The notes: generated by a model not told the origin, from the sequence alone. Positions 32,706 through 42,195 are shown, counted from the first letter of the stretch. The stretch is DNA of 64,000 bases from Verrucomicrobiota bacterium (GCA_025360015.1 JANYCZ010000045.1:78951-142950); one strand, 5' to 3'. Numbers and translations: made by a program.

Positions 32706-34535
32706 TCACTGCTTCAGCCGCTTCTGCCAGTCCGCATGCTCCTTCTTATACCCCTGAAACGCCTCATGCTCCTTTACTGAAATCTTCCCATCCTTGTCCG
32801 TATCAACGAAGGGAAACAACCACTCCCAGCCCGGCTTGGCTTCGCTCCACGCCTCCTTCGACCCCCACTCGCCTGCCTTCACAATCCCTGGCGCGTGACG
32901 CAACGTCGGTCCCGTCCACTTCAAAATCTGCCCCCGCTCCAGCAGACGCTTTTGCAGTTTCGCCACATCGACCTGCTGCACCGGCACCCCGGCATGAATC
33001 GCCTGCGCCGCGGCCACTCCGGCGGACTCTCCCATCACACAAAACACCGGCTCCATGCGCGCGGATGCATACGCGATGTAGCTGGCCGAAAAACACACCG
33101 GCACCAGCAGATTGCCACAGGCCTCCGCCTTCGGCGTGAGCGCACGATAAGGAATGGGATAAGGATAGCCCGTGCCCTGCGAGCCGCCGACGAACATGTT
33201 GCCTTCCGTGGCCACGCCCATCTGGCCGGTAGCGGGATCTGCGACGGCATATCGACGCACGGGGTAGATGTCCACGCCATAGAGCGCCAGCCCAACGCTG
33301 TCCGCCACCTGCGTCTGATTCCACACATCGGCCAAAGTCAGCACATAGGGCCCCTGCATGCGCCGCGTAATGCGCACATATAGCTGATTCGGCCAGCCAT
33401 CCGTGTCCTCATGCATGGTCTTGTCCAAACCAAGCGCCGCCGTCTCCGCACGAAACTTATCCGGCACGCGGAGATCGGTGCTCAGGAAGTGATGCAGGCC
33501 GCTGAGGTAGTCCTTGTGCTGCCGCCAAATGCGCGACTTTGCCTCCCAATTCCCATCCTGATAATAACGGCTCACGCCCAACGGCGCGATGGTGATCAGC
33601 GAGTCGCGTTTGTAGTTGTACTCGCCGCTGTTGAGCCAGCCGGGAAAGATGTCCCGAAGCCGCTTTAGCAGCTTTTCTTCTCCGCCCTCCGTTGTGCGGA
33701 CAAGGTGCTCCACGTAGCGCCCGACGACTTCAAAATCCTTCGCGTCATAGCCCGCCGGTTTTTCAAATGCGATGCGCTTCTCTGCATCACGCGTCACGTA
33801 GAAGCGGTAGTTGTAGGCCTGCGTGTACTCATCCGCCGCGCCCTGTGGCAGACCGTGATCCGCCTCCACCAGCGGCAGCAGGCCGCTCTTCGCATCGCCC
33901 GGCACCACGTAGGGATCGATGGGTGTCCAGTTCGTCGTCGGTCCCACGCCGGCGAGTTCTTCTTTAAACACATCTGCTGCTTCGCGACCCACCGCATACG
34001 GCACCGCGGCCGCCGCCATGACATCGCCCTCATAGCTGGCGTCGATGAAGACCTTGGCCTCAACCATCGTTGCATCGAGTTGCGAGGCCTTCGGTGCAGG
34101 CACCCCGTTCTTGTCTGGTGGTGCCAGCTCCAGCACGAGTTTCGTGATCGCCGTTCCTTTCTTTTCCACCCGCTGCACGCGATATTCAAAGAGCACCGGA
34201 ATCTTTTCCTCCTCCAGCCACGCCGCGAACGCCTGGCGGATGGCGGGGGGCTGCTTGCCCAGTTTGAAGACGCGGCTCGTGGTCAGGCCGCCCACAGCCT
34301 GGGGTGCGGCACAGTCTTGCATGGGCTTGATCCCCGCACCGAGAATGCCGCCCACCCAGCGGCTGGGCTCCACGATGAGAACTGAACAGCCCTCCTGCCG
34401 TGCCGCTACAGCAGCCACGATGCCCGCCGGGGTGGCCCCATAAACGCACACGTCCACCTTCTGCGGTGGAGCTTCCGCATGGGCGAAATGAGCTGCAACG
34501 AGCAGCACCAACAGGAAAAGCACAGAATGTCTCAT
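32706..34535 (-). CDS. Secreted FAD-dependent oxidoreductase with C-terminal EF hand
   Basis: A 609-residue protein with a signal peptide (ends near AHA). The FAD_oxidored pattern follows: VDVCVYGATPAGIVAAVAA (dinucleotide fold), EPSRWVGGILGAG, VFIDASYEGDVMAAAAVPYA and a late GESAGVAAAQAI. The C-terminal 40 residues contain a complete EF-hand loop, DTDKDGKISVKE, followed by a basic helix. Such secreted oxidoreductases are common in PVC genomes, and their substrates are mostly unknown. The added EF hand suggests calcium binding. Confidence 0.83.
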   Translation of the reverse strand: MRHSVLFLLVLLVAAHFAHAEAPPQKVDVCVYGATPAGIVAAVAARQEGCSVLIVEPSRWVGGILGAGIKPMQDCAAPQAVGGLTTSRVFKLGKQPPAIRQAFAAWLEEEKIPVLFEYRVQRVEKKGTAITKLVLELAPPDKNGVPAPKASQLDATMVEAKVFIDASYEGDVMAAAAVPYAVGREAADVFKEELAGVGPTTNWTPIDPYVVPGDAKSGLLPLVEADHGLPQGAADEYTQAYNYRFYVTRDAEKRIAFEKPAGYDAKDFEVVGRYVEHLVRTTEGGEEKLLKRLRDIFPGWLNSGEYNYKRDSLITIAPLGVSRYYQDGNWEAKSRIWRQHKDYLSGLHHFLSTDLRVPDKFRAETAALGLDKTMHEDTDGWPNQLYVRITRRMQGPYVLTLADVWNQTQVADSVGLALYGVDIYPVRRYAVADPATGQMGVATEGNMFVGGSQGTGYPYPIPYRALTPKAEACGNLLVPVCFSASYIAYASARMEPVFCVMGESAGVAAAQAIHAGVPVQQVDVAKLQKRLLERGQILKWTGPTLRHAPGIVKAGEWGSKEAWSEAKPGWEWLFPFVDTDKDGKISVKEHEAFQGYKKEHADWQKRLKQ

Positions 34536-34565
34536 GCTCCTATCTCGCCACAGCTTGGGAGTCTG

Positions 34566-35414
34566 TCATCCGCCAAATGCGCTGGACGGCACGCCTTGCG
34601 CGCCTGTGTGGCAGACGAAGAGGCGGCCAGCGAGCGGCTCCACAAAGCCGGGCTTCTTGCCGGTGGTGATGTAGAGATCGCGCAGGTCAGGGCCGCCGAA
34701 GGCGCAGGCGGTGGTTTCGACGCAAGGGAAGTTGATCTGCGTTTCCACTTGCTGCGTGGCGGGGTTGAAGCAGATGACCTTGGCTCCGTGGCAGAAGGCG
34801 ATCCAGAGGCGGTCTTCGGTGTCGATGGTCATGCCATCGGGGGAGGAGGGATCGGCGCTGGTGTCCCAGACGACGCGCTCGTTGGTGATGGCGCTGGTGG
34901 CGCTGTCGAAGTCGAAGGCGCGGATCTTTTTGCTGGGGGTGTCGATGTAGAACATCGTGCTGGCGTCACGGCTCCAGATGATGCCGTTGGAGTTGGTGAC
35001 GGGGCCAAATTTCTTTTCGACGCGGAGATCGGTATGCAGGCAGTATAGAGAGGCATCGGCGTGCTTCTGGAGGCAGATGGTGCCCGCCCAGAAGCGGCCA
35101 GCGGGATCGCACTTGCCGTCGTTGAAGCGGTTTTCCGGCATGCCGGGCTCAGGATCGGCGATGGGGGTGCTGATGCCGGTGGCTTCATCGAGGAAGAAGA
35201 AGCCATGATCACCTGCCCAGACCAGGCCGCCGCTGGCGCGGGGGACCACGGTGCCGACGCGCTGGCCCACGTCCCAGATCTTTTCCTCCCCTGTCGAGGG
35301 AGTGAGGGAAATAATTTTATGGGTTTCAATATCAACGTACAACAGGCGGTCGCCTTGCCAGAGGGGGCCTTCGCCCCATTCGGAAACATGGTTGGAGATG
35401 AGTTCGGGAGTCAT
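34566..35414 (-). CDS. SMP-30/gluconolactonase-like protein
   Basis: A 282-residue six-bladed propeller of the SMP-30/LRE family. Visible family residues are EGPLW (metal-binding Glu near 16), RFNDGKCDPAGRFWAG, NSNGIIWS and SSPDGMTIDTEDRLW (Asp). The enzyme hydrolyses sugar lactones such as gluconolactone. Its start overlaps the tsaB stop by 4 nt, so it is the last gene of the thiL-tsaE-tsaB cluster. That placement looks accidental in function. Confidence 0.87.
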   Translation of the reverse strand: MTPELISNHVSEWGEGPLWQGDRLLYVDIETHKIISLTPSTGEEKIWDVGQRVGTVVPRASGGLVWAGDHGFFFLDEATGISTPIADPEPGMPENRFNDGKCDPAGRFWAGTICLQKHADASLYCLHTDLRVEKKFGPVTNSNGIIWSRDASTMFYIDTPSKKIRAFDFDSATSAITNERVVWDTSADPSSPDGMTIDTEDRLWIAFCHGAKVICFNPATQQVETQINFPCVETTACAFGGPDLRDLYITTGKKPGFVEPLAGRLFVCHTGAQGVPSSAFGG

Positions 35415-36046
35415 GGAGTGGGAGTGTGGGCGGGGCGCTTGGGGAGGGTGATGAAAGCCTCGGCGAGGTAGTGGGGAATGAGGGGCTGGGTAATGAGTGT
35501 CGCAAGTTCGGAGGCGGGCAAGGATTGGACGATTTTGGCGAGCTTGGCGGCGTCTGGTTTGGCGGAAAGGAGGGGCAGACCGAGCGGCGGTTTGGCGTCA
35601 AACGTGTACCATATTCCGCAATCGGCTGTGCTTTCGCGGGCTACATCGGCGGAGACGATCTCGAGGTCTGACAGGATCCTGTCGTTTTTTACGCTGGCGA
35701 TGTAAAAACTCTGGCGGCGGGCGTCGCCGATGATGGCGTAATTGGAAGGGGCATCGAGGTCGGGTGCGGTGAGTGAGGACCAGCCGACGCACCAGATATT
35801 GCGTGAGAGGGCGATGCCCTGAGCGGCGGCGATGGCGATGCGAACGCCGGTGTAGGAGCCGGGGCCGTTGCCGATGACAACGCCGGTGAGTTCATTGCCG
35901 GCGGCGGCGAGGGCCTCGCGTAGCGGGGCAAAGACTTGGGCATTGTGGGAGCGCTCGGATTGGAAGGAGGAGCGGAAGAGAACATCATCTCCATTCACGA
36001 CGGCGATGCTGCCGTGTGCGGTGGAGAGGTCGAGGGCAAGGAGCAT
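35411..36046 (-). CDS. tsaB: tRNA threonylcarbamoyladenosine biosynthesis protein TsaB
   Basis: A 211-residue member of the TsaB family: LALDLSTAHGSIAVV at the start, ERSHNAQVFAPLREAL and VIGNGPGSYTGVRIAIAAAQ. TsaB pairs with TsaD and TsaE to place threonylcarbamoyl on A37 of ANN-decoding tRNAs. tsaE lies 78 nt upstream, separated by a palindromic element. The cluster has no tsaD or tsaC in this window. Confidence 0.9.
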   Translation of the reverse strand: MLLALDLSTAHGSIAVVNGDDVLFRSSFQSERSHNAQVFAPLREALAAAGNELTGVVIGNGPGSYTGVRIAIAAAQGIALSRNIWCVGWSSLTAPDLDAPSNYAIIGDARRQSFYIASVKNDRILSDLEIVSADVARESTADCGIWYTFDAKPPLGLPLLSAKPDAAKLAKIVQSLPASELATLITQPLIPHYLAEAFITLPKRPAHTPTP

Positions 36047-36056
36047 GAAGGGATTG

Positions 36057-36127
36057 ATTGGCCGAAAAAAAGGAAAGAAGAGGAAAAATCAGATCTTCCT
36101 TTTTCATCTCTTTCGGTTTTTTGGCTA
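36057..36127. repeat. Palindromic element, family GGCCGAAAAA (copy 1)
   Basis: The left arm TTGGCCGAAAAAAAGGAAAG and the right arm, ending CTCTTTCGGTTTTTTGGC, pair imperfectly, with AAAAATCAGA inside. A close relative lies at 44055-44166. Here it sits between tsaE and tsaB and overlaps the tsaE stop codon, so it may attenuate transcription into tsaB. Confidence 0.65.
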
Positions 36128-36550
36128 TCCCGATATCCGAGTGCTTTCGGTCACGGTGCGGGAGGCGTCGGGCTGGGGTCCGATGTGGAACCAGCGGGTG
36201 TTGGGGGGCAGGAGGTCCGGGAACATGTCGGCCCATTCGACGATGATGACGCCGGGTTCGGTGAGGAACTCGTCCCAGCCGATGCCGATGACTTCGGCGG
36301 CGGAGTCCATACGATAGAAGTCGAAATGGAAGATGGGGAGGCGGCCGTCGAGGTACTCGTGGACGAGGGTGAAGGTGGGGCTTGTGACGGCAGCCTGGGA
36401 GTTCATGCCGGCAACGATGCCGCGCGTGATCTGGGTCTTGCCTGCACCAAGGGTGCCGCAGAGGGCGATGACATCGCCTGCGGCGAGAGTCGGCGCGAGC
36501 TGCGCGCCCCAGGTGTGGGCATCATCGGCAGTGTGGAGCGTGGCGGTCAT
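36125..36550 (-). CDS. tsaE: tRNA threonylcarbamoyladenosine ATPase TsaE
   Basis: A 141-residue small ATPase. The P-loop LCGTLGAGKTQITRGI lies near residues 30-45, then SPTFTLVHEY and a Walker-B-like HFDFYRMDSA, then VIIVEWADMFPDLL. TsaE drives turnover of the TsaBD complex. The start overlaps the preceding small gene by 4 nt. Confidence 0.92.
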   Translation of the reverse strand: MTATLHTADDAHTWGAQLAPTLAAGDVIALCGTLGAGKTQITRGIVAGMNSQAAVTSPTFTLVHEYLDGRLPIFHFDFYRMDSAAEVIGIGWDEFLTEPGVIIVEWADMFPDLLPPNTRWFHIGPQPDASRTVTESTRISG

Positions 36551-36852
36551 AAACCAAAGAGCATCAGGCAGGCTGGCAGTTCAGTAAGCACTCTGATGAA
36601 GATGTAAATCAGCGGAAGCACCGCAAGCAGGCGCGCAGCCACTTTTTCCGCCGGTGTGCCACGCCGTACGCCTGCAATCACTGGCAGCAGACATAGGCCC
36701 AAACTAACGTCGTGACGCAGACAACTATCCACGTCGTAGGCGGGGTAACCAGGTTTGTAAACGATACATGTATAAGGCTGGTAGAGAGCAGTAAAGACTT
36801 CGAGCACTAAGGCCCCCAACAGCCATGACTTCAAGTGAGCCGCCGGTTTCAT
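36547..36852 (-). CDS. Small membrane protein in the thiL-tsaE operon
   Basis: A 101-residue protein with hydrophobic segments at about 10-22 and 80-98 (LAVLPLIYIFIRVLTELPAC), probably two or three membrane spans. It overlaps thiL and tsaE by 4 nt on each side, which shows translational coupling. No family is recognised. Confidence 0.7.
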   Translation of the reverse strand: MKPAAHLKSWLLGALVLEVFTALYQPYTCIVYKPGYPAYDVDSCLRHDVSLGLCLLPVIAGVRRGTPAEKVAARLLAVLPLIYIFIRVLTELPACLMLFGL

Positions 36853-37754
36853 GCGTCAGCACTCAGCGCAAAGTGGTCCCAGCCGGTGCTTGCGAAATCG
36901 GGGGGGCGGCCTTCGCCGGGGTGGACGAGTTTGCCGATGATGGTGAGGGGGAGCTTGGGGAAGGCGACACTCCATTTGGCCTTGAGCGACCGCACGCTAC
37001 GTGGATTGACGGCGAGGAGGAGTTCGTAGTCTTCGCCATCGCCCCAAGCTTGATCGAAGGTGCAGCCGGGATTGCAGGGGAGCGAGGCGACGTTGACCTG
37101 GTAGTGCGTGCCGCTGGCGAGGGCGAGGCGCGGGAGGTCTTTGGCGAGCCCGTCGCTGATGTCCATCATGGCGTGGGGATGGGCGTTTTCGGAGAGCCAG
37201 CGGCCTTCTTCGAGGCGGGGCTGAAATTTAAGATGCTTGCCATTGATCGAGCCGCCGAGACGACCGGTGACGAGGAGGACGTCTCCGGCCTTGCCTTCGC
37301 TGCGGGAGAGCCAGCGCTTGGAGGGGACGGTGCCGCTCATGGAGATGGACAGCATGAGAACGAGGCCGCGTGAGGTTTCACCGCCGACGATGTTGATGCC
37401 GTAGTCCTTGGAGATGGCGCGCATGCCGCGATAAATCTCGGTGAGAAACTCGACCTGCATGCTGGGTGGCGCCACGAGGGTGATCATGGCATGGCGCGGT
37501 GTGCCTCCCATGGCGGCGAAGTCGCTGACGACACGGGCGATGGCTTTGCGACCGATGAGCTTGGGCGGTGTCTCCAGCGTAAAATGCACGTCCTGCACGA
37601 GGGCGTCGGTCTTGAGGAGGGTGTGCTCGTGCTTGGTGCTGCGCACGACCGCGCAGTCATCCCCTGCCCCGGCGATGACATCGCGGTCGAGTTTGACGCC
37701 GCGCATGAGTTTGCGGATGAGGTTGTCTTCTCCGATGTCGGCTAGGGTGGGCAT
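36849..37754 (-). CDS. thiL: Thiamine-monophosphate kinase ThiL
   Basis: A 301-residue enzyme that phosphorylates thiamine monophosphate to the active diphosphate. The ATP and metal motifs AGDDCAVVRS, DALVQDVHF, VSDFAAMGGTPRHAM and VGGETSRG are clear, as is MMDISDGLAKDLPRL. It heads a tightly overlapping cluster. No other thiamine gene is in the window. Confidence 0.93.
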   Translation of the reverse strand: MPTLADIGEDNLIRKLMRGVKLDRDVIAGAGDDCAVVRSTKHEHTLLKTDALVQDVHFTLETPPKLIGRKAIARVVSDFAAMGGTPRHAMITLVAPPSMQVEFLTEIYRGMRAISKDYGINIVGGETSRGLVLMLSISMSGTVPSKRWLSRSEGKAGDVLLVTGRLGGSINGKHLKFQPRLEEGRWLSENAHPHAMMDISDGLAKDLPRLALASGTHYQVNVASLPCNPGCTFDQAWGDGEDYELLLAVNPRSVRSLKAKWSVAFPKLPLTIIGKLVHPGEGRPPDFASTGWDHFALSADA

Positions 37755-37837
37755 TTTGAGGAGGGCCTACGGAATACGCGGAACAAACGGAAGGGAGAAG
37801 CAATCAATCTGAATCAGGCCGTGGGTTCCGCAGGACA

Positions 37838-38155
37838 TCACTGCTTCACGACGACATTCGTGCCGTCGAAATGGAGGAGGCGGTTTTTGAGGCCGCGCAT
37901 GGCCTGGCGGTGGATGTAGACTTCGGTGCCGCCGATCTGGTGGCGGTTCTCGGTGGCGGCCTGGGCACCGCTGATCCAGGTGAGCTGGCACCATTCCTGG
38001 CCACTGAGCTCCCCCTGGGCACAGCGCACGTAGTCGATGTGCAGGACGTCGCCGGGATGGCCGATGGACTCGATGTTGTGCTTCGAGTCCAGGAACTCTG
38101 CGAAGGCCTGTGAAAAGATCAGGCCGTTGCGGAGGCGATGGAGGACCATGGACAT
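37838..38155 (-). CDS. Hypothetical protein
   Basis: A 105-residue protein of no family known to me. It has no signal peptide or membrane segment and contains HPGDVLHIDYVRCAQGEL. ATG 38155 or 38149 could start it. It lies 83 nt downstream of the 3' side of thiL's start region on the same strand and ends in a short His/Lys-rich tail. The 230 bp upstream of it carry short tandem GAATGTC-type repeats and the SOD terminator. Confidence 0.5.
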   Translation of the reverse strand: MSMVLHRLRNGLIFSQAFAEFLDSKHNIESIGHPGDVLHIDYVRCAQGELSGQEWCQLTWISGAQAATENRHQIGGTEVYIHRQAMRGLKNRLLHFDGTNVVVKQ

Positions 38156-38330
38156 TGGGGGAATGACGAAACCAGAATGACGAATGTCGAATGTCGAATG
38201 ACGGAAGACTGAGAGGAAGCCGTAGGGTGGCTAGAGAATCAGTGAGGGATGCGAATGGTTATCAGATTTGGCAAAGGAATGGGGAACCAGAGGCTGATGA
38301 GTGGCTGGGGCTGAAAGTGACAAAGCGCGG

Positions 38331-38355
38331 GACGGGTGGACCGTTCCGCGCTTTG
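38331..38355 (-). terminator. Probable terminator of the SOD gene
   Basis: AAAGCGCGG and CCGCGCTTT pair across a loop 32 nt beyond the SOD stop codon. On the minus strand only a weak T-rich tail follows, so termination is likely but not certain. Confidence 0.5.
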
Positions 38356-38386
38356 GGGGAAGACGAGAATGTCAGGAAGCGGGGAA

Positions 38387-39001
38387 TCAGCCGAGGGCGG
38401 CGGTGTAGTTGGCAGCGACGGCGCTCCAGTTCACGGCGTTCCACCAAGCGGCGAGGTAGTCGGGACGCTTGTTCTGATACTTGAGGTAGTAGGCGTGCTC
38501 CCAGACATCGCAGCCGAGGATCGGGGTGCCGCTGGCGTCCATGAGGGGGTTGTCCTGATTCGGGGTGGAGGTGATGGCGAGCTTGCCGTCCTTCACGTTG
38601 AGCCAGACCCAGCCGGAACCGAAGCGGCCCACGCCAGCCTTGCCGAAGGCTTCCTTGAACGCGTCAAAGCTGCCGAAGGTGGAGGTGATGGCGTCAGCGA
38701 GGGCAGCGGTCGGAGCACCACCGGCGTTCGGACCCATGATCTTCCAGAACAGGGAGTGGTTGAAGTGACCACCGCCGTTGTTGCGGATGGGGCCTTGGAT
38801 GTCTGCTGGCACCTTGGAGATGTTTTTGCAGAGGTCTTCGATGGACAACGCTTCGAGGTCGGGCTTACCTTCGAGAGCTTTGTTCAGATTGGTGACGTAA
38901 GCGTTGTGGTGCTTGCCGTGATGGATCTCCATCGTCTGCTGGTCGATGGTGGGCTCAAGTGCGTCGGTTGGATACGGCAGTGGGGGGAGGGTGTGGGCCA
39001 T
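38387..39001 (-). CDS. sodA: Superoxide dismutase, Mn/Fe type
   Basis: From ATG 39001 the protein has 204 residues: [50 protein letters not shown] and the signature [19 protein letters not shown]. All metal ligands (His, His, Asp, His) are present. [11 protein letters not shown] and the TPNQDNPL block favour the manganese type, but iron use is possible. Longer in-frame sequence upstream is Pro/Thr-rich and unlikely to be translated. Confidence 0.92.
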   Translation of the reverse strand: MAHTLPPLPYPTDALEPTIDQQTMEIHHGKHHNAYVTNLNKALEGKPDLEALSIEDLCKNISKVPADIQGPIRNNGGGHFNHSLFWKIMGPNAGGAPTAALADAITSTFGSFDAFKEAFGKAGVGRFGSGWVWLNVKDGKLAITSTPNQDNPLMDASGTPILGCDVWEHAYYLKYQNKRPDYLAAWWNAVNWSAVAANYTAALG

Positions 39002-39118
39002 GGTGGTGGGGTGGGTTGAAGTTCTTGGTGGTTTAGTATCGTGGATACGGGCGCGGGCAAGAGGAAGGTTGTGGCTAGTTGGTGCTAGCGACGGGGTGGG
39101 GGCGTGGGGTGTATGTGG

Positions 39119-39362
39119 GGGTTTTGTTTTGGCAAAGGAATGGAGGAGCAAGGGAATGGCCGGAATTCAGACGTACCTTGGATGGGCATTCCTTTGCCCC
39201 ATCTTTGGGCTACGTCACACCAGGGGTGGGGGGCTCGGGGCGTGGGAGGCTTGCGGTGCGCTCGGGGACGGGCGGGCTGTCGCCACACCCATCCCACTGG
39301 GGCGTGGGGGCGAATGCGGGTTTTTGTTTTGGCAAAGGAATGAAGGAGGGAATGGCCGGAAT
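39119..39362. repeat. Direct repeats of about 45 bp and other dispersed repeats
   Basis: TTTTGTTTTGGCAAAGGAAT followed by a GGAATGGCCGGAATT segment occurs at about 39122-39167 and again at 39323-39362; a shorter GGCAAAGGAATG occurs near 38271. Between them lies ACGGGCGGGCTGTCGCCACA (39268 onward), repeated at 53415. No gene was recognised in 39002-39564. Confidence 0.7.
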
Positions 39363-39411
39363 TTTAGGGCATTCTATTCAGCGTTTGGGAGGGATGAGAG
39401 AGGGGGAGCGT

Positions 39412-39440
39412 GGAGGGATCAGGATGATCCCTCTCCTGCC
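39412..39440. repeat. Dispersed palindrome GGAGGGATCA-nnn-TGATCCCTC (copy 1)
   Basis: AGGGATCA and TGATCCCT pair, followed by CTCCTGCC. The same 29-bp unit, with a different 3-nt loop, lies at 58827-58855. This is a low-copy REP family. Confidence 0.7.
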
Positions 39441-39564
39441 GGACAGGCTGCGCGGCGGCAAAGATCTGTGATGGTTTTTCAACAGGCTGCTGAGTGAGTG
39501 CAATTCTGGGAAGGACGAAATAGGCGGGGCTGGACAGACGTTCGTATGGGCACCAACCTTCCTC

Positions 39565-40050
39565 ATGAAACGTGCTTTGATCTTCCGCCTCGCCCTTGGT
39601 CTGATATTGGTTTCCTGCCTGCCGTCGTGTGGGTTTGCGTTTCGCAAGGCTTGGAATGAACCGACCCCTTGCATGGCGATGCTGCCAAACTCCGCCGCCA
39701 TGGCGAAAGTTTCTCAGGTGGCTGGGAAATGGGAGGGCACCTGGCTCAGTGACGCGAGTGGGCATCATGGAGCGCTGCGTTGCGTTGTGGATTGTACGAA
39801 GGGCAAACCTGGCGACCATGAGTTCTTCTACCATGCCACGTGGATGACGATCCTGAGCGGCAGCTACAAGACTGTGCACACGGTGCAGAAGCAGAAGGAC
39901 GGGACCTATACTTTCAAAGGCGAGCACAAGATGCCCGACTGGGCGGGGGGGGTGTACCATTATGAGGGGACGATCAAGGGGGACGAGTTTAAGGCGAACT
40001 ACCGCTGCTCCATGGACAACGGCACCTACACGATGAAACGCGTTCGATGA
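39565..40050 (+). CDS. Small lipoprotein
   Basis: A 161-residue protein with the lipoprotein signal LILVSCLPSC near residue 22. The mature part has a lipocalin-like rhythm: VAGKWEGTWLSD, GALRCVVDCTK, DGTYTFKGEHKM and GTIKGDEFKANY. It may be a small beta-barrel binding protein, but the family is not certain. It is followed 55 nt later by the adenylate cyclase. Confidence 0.65.
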   Translation: MKRALIFRLALGLILVSCLPSCGFAFRKAWNEPTPCMAMLPNSAAMAKVSQVAGKWEGTWLSDASGHHGALRCVVDCTKGKPGDHEFFYHATWMTILSGSYKTVHTVQKQKDGTYTFKGEHKMPDWAGGVYHYEGTIKGDEFKANYRCSMDNGTYTMKRVR

Positions 40051-40105
40051 GCAACCATTCTGCCCGGCGCGGGGTTCACCCTTTGTCTCGTTTGTAACAT
40101 TCTCC

Positions 40106-42070
40106 ATGAAGTGGTTCCATAGCTTTCGCGCCAAGCTCATCCTGACTGTGTTTCCCGTGGTGGCGGGGATCACGATCGCCACGCTTGTACTGGCGGAGGT
40201 GAAGTTCATGGAGTCGTACCGCAAGCTGTTTGAGGAGCAGTTTGACTCGCAGATCGGCAATTATTCCTCGGCGAAAAAGAAGCGCATGGACGGTCTGTCA
40301 AACGTGCTGGACAAGATCGCCAAGCAACCGGACTTGGTGGCGGCCATCGGCAAGAAGGATTTTGGTGCGGCGGGGCAGATGCTGCGCTCGCAGCTGGAGT
40401 CGCTGTCCGGCGACCGACTGCTGAGCGAGCTGCCAGGCGGCCTGCTGCGAATGGGGGGCGGTGGCCCGGCGCCGCATCTCGCCCAAGTGCTGGCGGGACA
40501 CCTGGCTGGCAGCGACAAAGACAAAGAGAAGGACAGGGATAAAAACAGGGACCATCCTGGAACGCGGCTGCCGCTTTCCCAGATGCCCTACATCGCCGTC
40601 ATCGACCCCGAGGGAAACTTTGTGGTGGCACCGAAAAAGAGCGCCTCCGGGGGGCGGGATATTTTGCCGCCGCTGCCCGCGAAGGAGAGCGCCACGAGTG
40701 CGGAGTTTCGCCGCAAGTCGGGCAAGATGCAGTGGCTGGGAGGGCGCAAGCTGGAGGACATTCTGAAAGAGCAGGAGGTGGGCTACCTGCGCGTGGAGTA
40801 TGGCGAGGACAACCGCAGTGAGCAGGTGCGGGAGGTGTACCTCACGCCGCTGCGTGAGCCGGAGTCGGGCAAGTTTCTCGGGGCGTTCCTGTTTGGCCTG
40901 CCGCTGCAGGTACTGGCGGAAAAGGTGCTGTATGAGCAGACGAAACACTCTGACCTGGGGAAAATCATGAGCGGCGTGTGGGTGGAGGAGGGACTGGTGA
41001 GCACGACGATTCCAAAAGAGGAGCGTGAGATCGTGGCGGCGCATATCGCGGACTCGATCCACCACACGCACAAAACGCAGCGAGGGATGGCAGTGTGGAT
41101 CAATGGGGAGCGCCACCAGATCTACTACCGCGTGCTGAATCCGGGCTCCCCTTTCCCGCTGGCGGCGCAGGTGAACCTGTATCCGCTGGCGGCGATGGAC
41201 AATGAACTGGCGGACCTGCGGTGGGACGTGGGCGTACTCGGGGTGGTGTCGCTGCTCATCGCGCTGATGGCGGTGCTGTACATCTCGCGCGGGCTCTCAG
41301 GGCCCATCCGGGAGATCGTGGAGGGCACGCATCAGATTGAGCACGGGAACTTCGATGTGCGGGTGCCGGTGCGCAGCCAGAACGAACTGGGCAAGCTGGC
41401 GGCCTCCTTCAATGAAATGGCGGCGGGACTGGCGCTGCAGGAAAAATACCGCAGCGTGCTGAATGCCGTGGCGGACCGCACGGTGGCGGAGCAGCTCATT
41501 GCACAGAGCAGCAGCCTGGGAGGTGAAATCCGGCACGTCACGATGCTGTTTTGCGACATCCGCGGCTTCACGGCGATCACGGAAAACATGCCGCCGGCGG
41601 ATGTCATCGAGCTTCTGAATGAGCATATGACGGCGCTGACCGATGTGGCCTATGCGCATGGCGGGATCGTGGATAAATTTGTGGGGGATTTGATCATGGT
41701 GCTGTTTGGCGCGCCGCTGACCACGGGCGAGGATGCGGTGCGTGCGGTGCAGTGCGCGCTGAGCATGCTGCAGGTGCGGCGGAAGCTGAATGAGGTCTGC
41801 AAGCACTCGCTGGAGGTGGGGATCGGCCTGGCGACGGGATCGGTGGTGGCGGGGTGCATGGGGTCTGACCAGCGGCTGAGCTACACGGTGCTGGGCCACC
41901 GGGTGAATCTGGCCTCGCGGTTGTGCAGCATCGCGCAGGCGGGAGAGATCATCATGGACGAGGAGACGTATGCGGACTCGAAGAGTTTTATCAACGCGGC
42001 GCCGATGCCGCCGATGCAGTTGAAGGGGATTTCGGAGGCGGTGCATCCGTGGCGGGTGGTGGTGGACTAG
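40106..42070 (+). CDS. Membrane adenylate/guanylate cyclase with HAMP domain
   Basis: This 654-residue protein has a membrane helix near the N-terminus (LILTVFPVVAGITIATLVLA), a large outer sensing region with a charged Lys/Asp insert (SDKDKEKDRDKNRD), a second helix at about 375-395 (LGVVSLLIALMAVLYIS), a HAMP linker and a class III cyclase domain (VTMLFCDIRGFTAITENMPP, GGIVDKFVGDLIMVLFGAP). The metal-binding aspartates are present, so it probably makes cAMP. The substrate-choice residues were not resolved. A terminator follows. Confidence 0.87.
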   Translation: MKWFHSFRAKLILTVFPVVAGITIATLVLAEVKFMESYRKLFEEQFDSQIGNYSSAKKKRMDGLSNVLDKIAKQPDLVAAIGKKDFGAAGQMLRSQLESLSGDRLLSELPGGLLRMGGGGPAPHLAQVLAGHLAGSDKDKEKDRDKNRDHPGTRLPLSQMPYIAVIDPEGNFVVAPKKSASGGRDILPPLPAKESATSAEFRRKSGKMQWLGGRKLEDILKEQEVGYLRVEYGEDNRSEQVREVYLTPLREPESGKFLGAFLFGLPLQVLAEKVLYEQTKHSDLGKIMSGVWVEEGLVSTTIPKEEREIVAAHIADSIHHTHKTQRGMAVWINGERHQIYYRVLNPGSPFPLAAQVNLYPLAAMDNELADLRWDVGVLGVVSLLIALMAVLYISRGLSGPIREIVEGTHQIEHGNFDVRVPVRSQNELGKLAASFNEMAAGLALQEKYRSVLNAVADRTVAEQLIAQSSSLGGEIRHVTMLFCDIRGFTAITENMPPADVIELLNEHMTALTDVAYAHGGIVDKFVGDLIMVLFGAPLTTGEDAVRAVQCALSMLQVRRKLNEVCKHSLEVGIGLATGSVVAGCMGSDQRLSYTVLGHRVNLASRLCSIAQAGEIIMDEETYADSKSFINAAPMPPMQLKGISEAVHPWRVVVD

Positions 42071-42195
42071 ATGCTAGATGCTAGATGCTGGATGCTGGAT
42101 GCTGGGCGTCGAGCGTCAGGAGCCGCACTCGGCGGGTGGGGACCATGCCGGGCTGGGTGAGGCTGGTGTGACAGACTTGCTTGGTGTCTTCCAGA

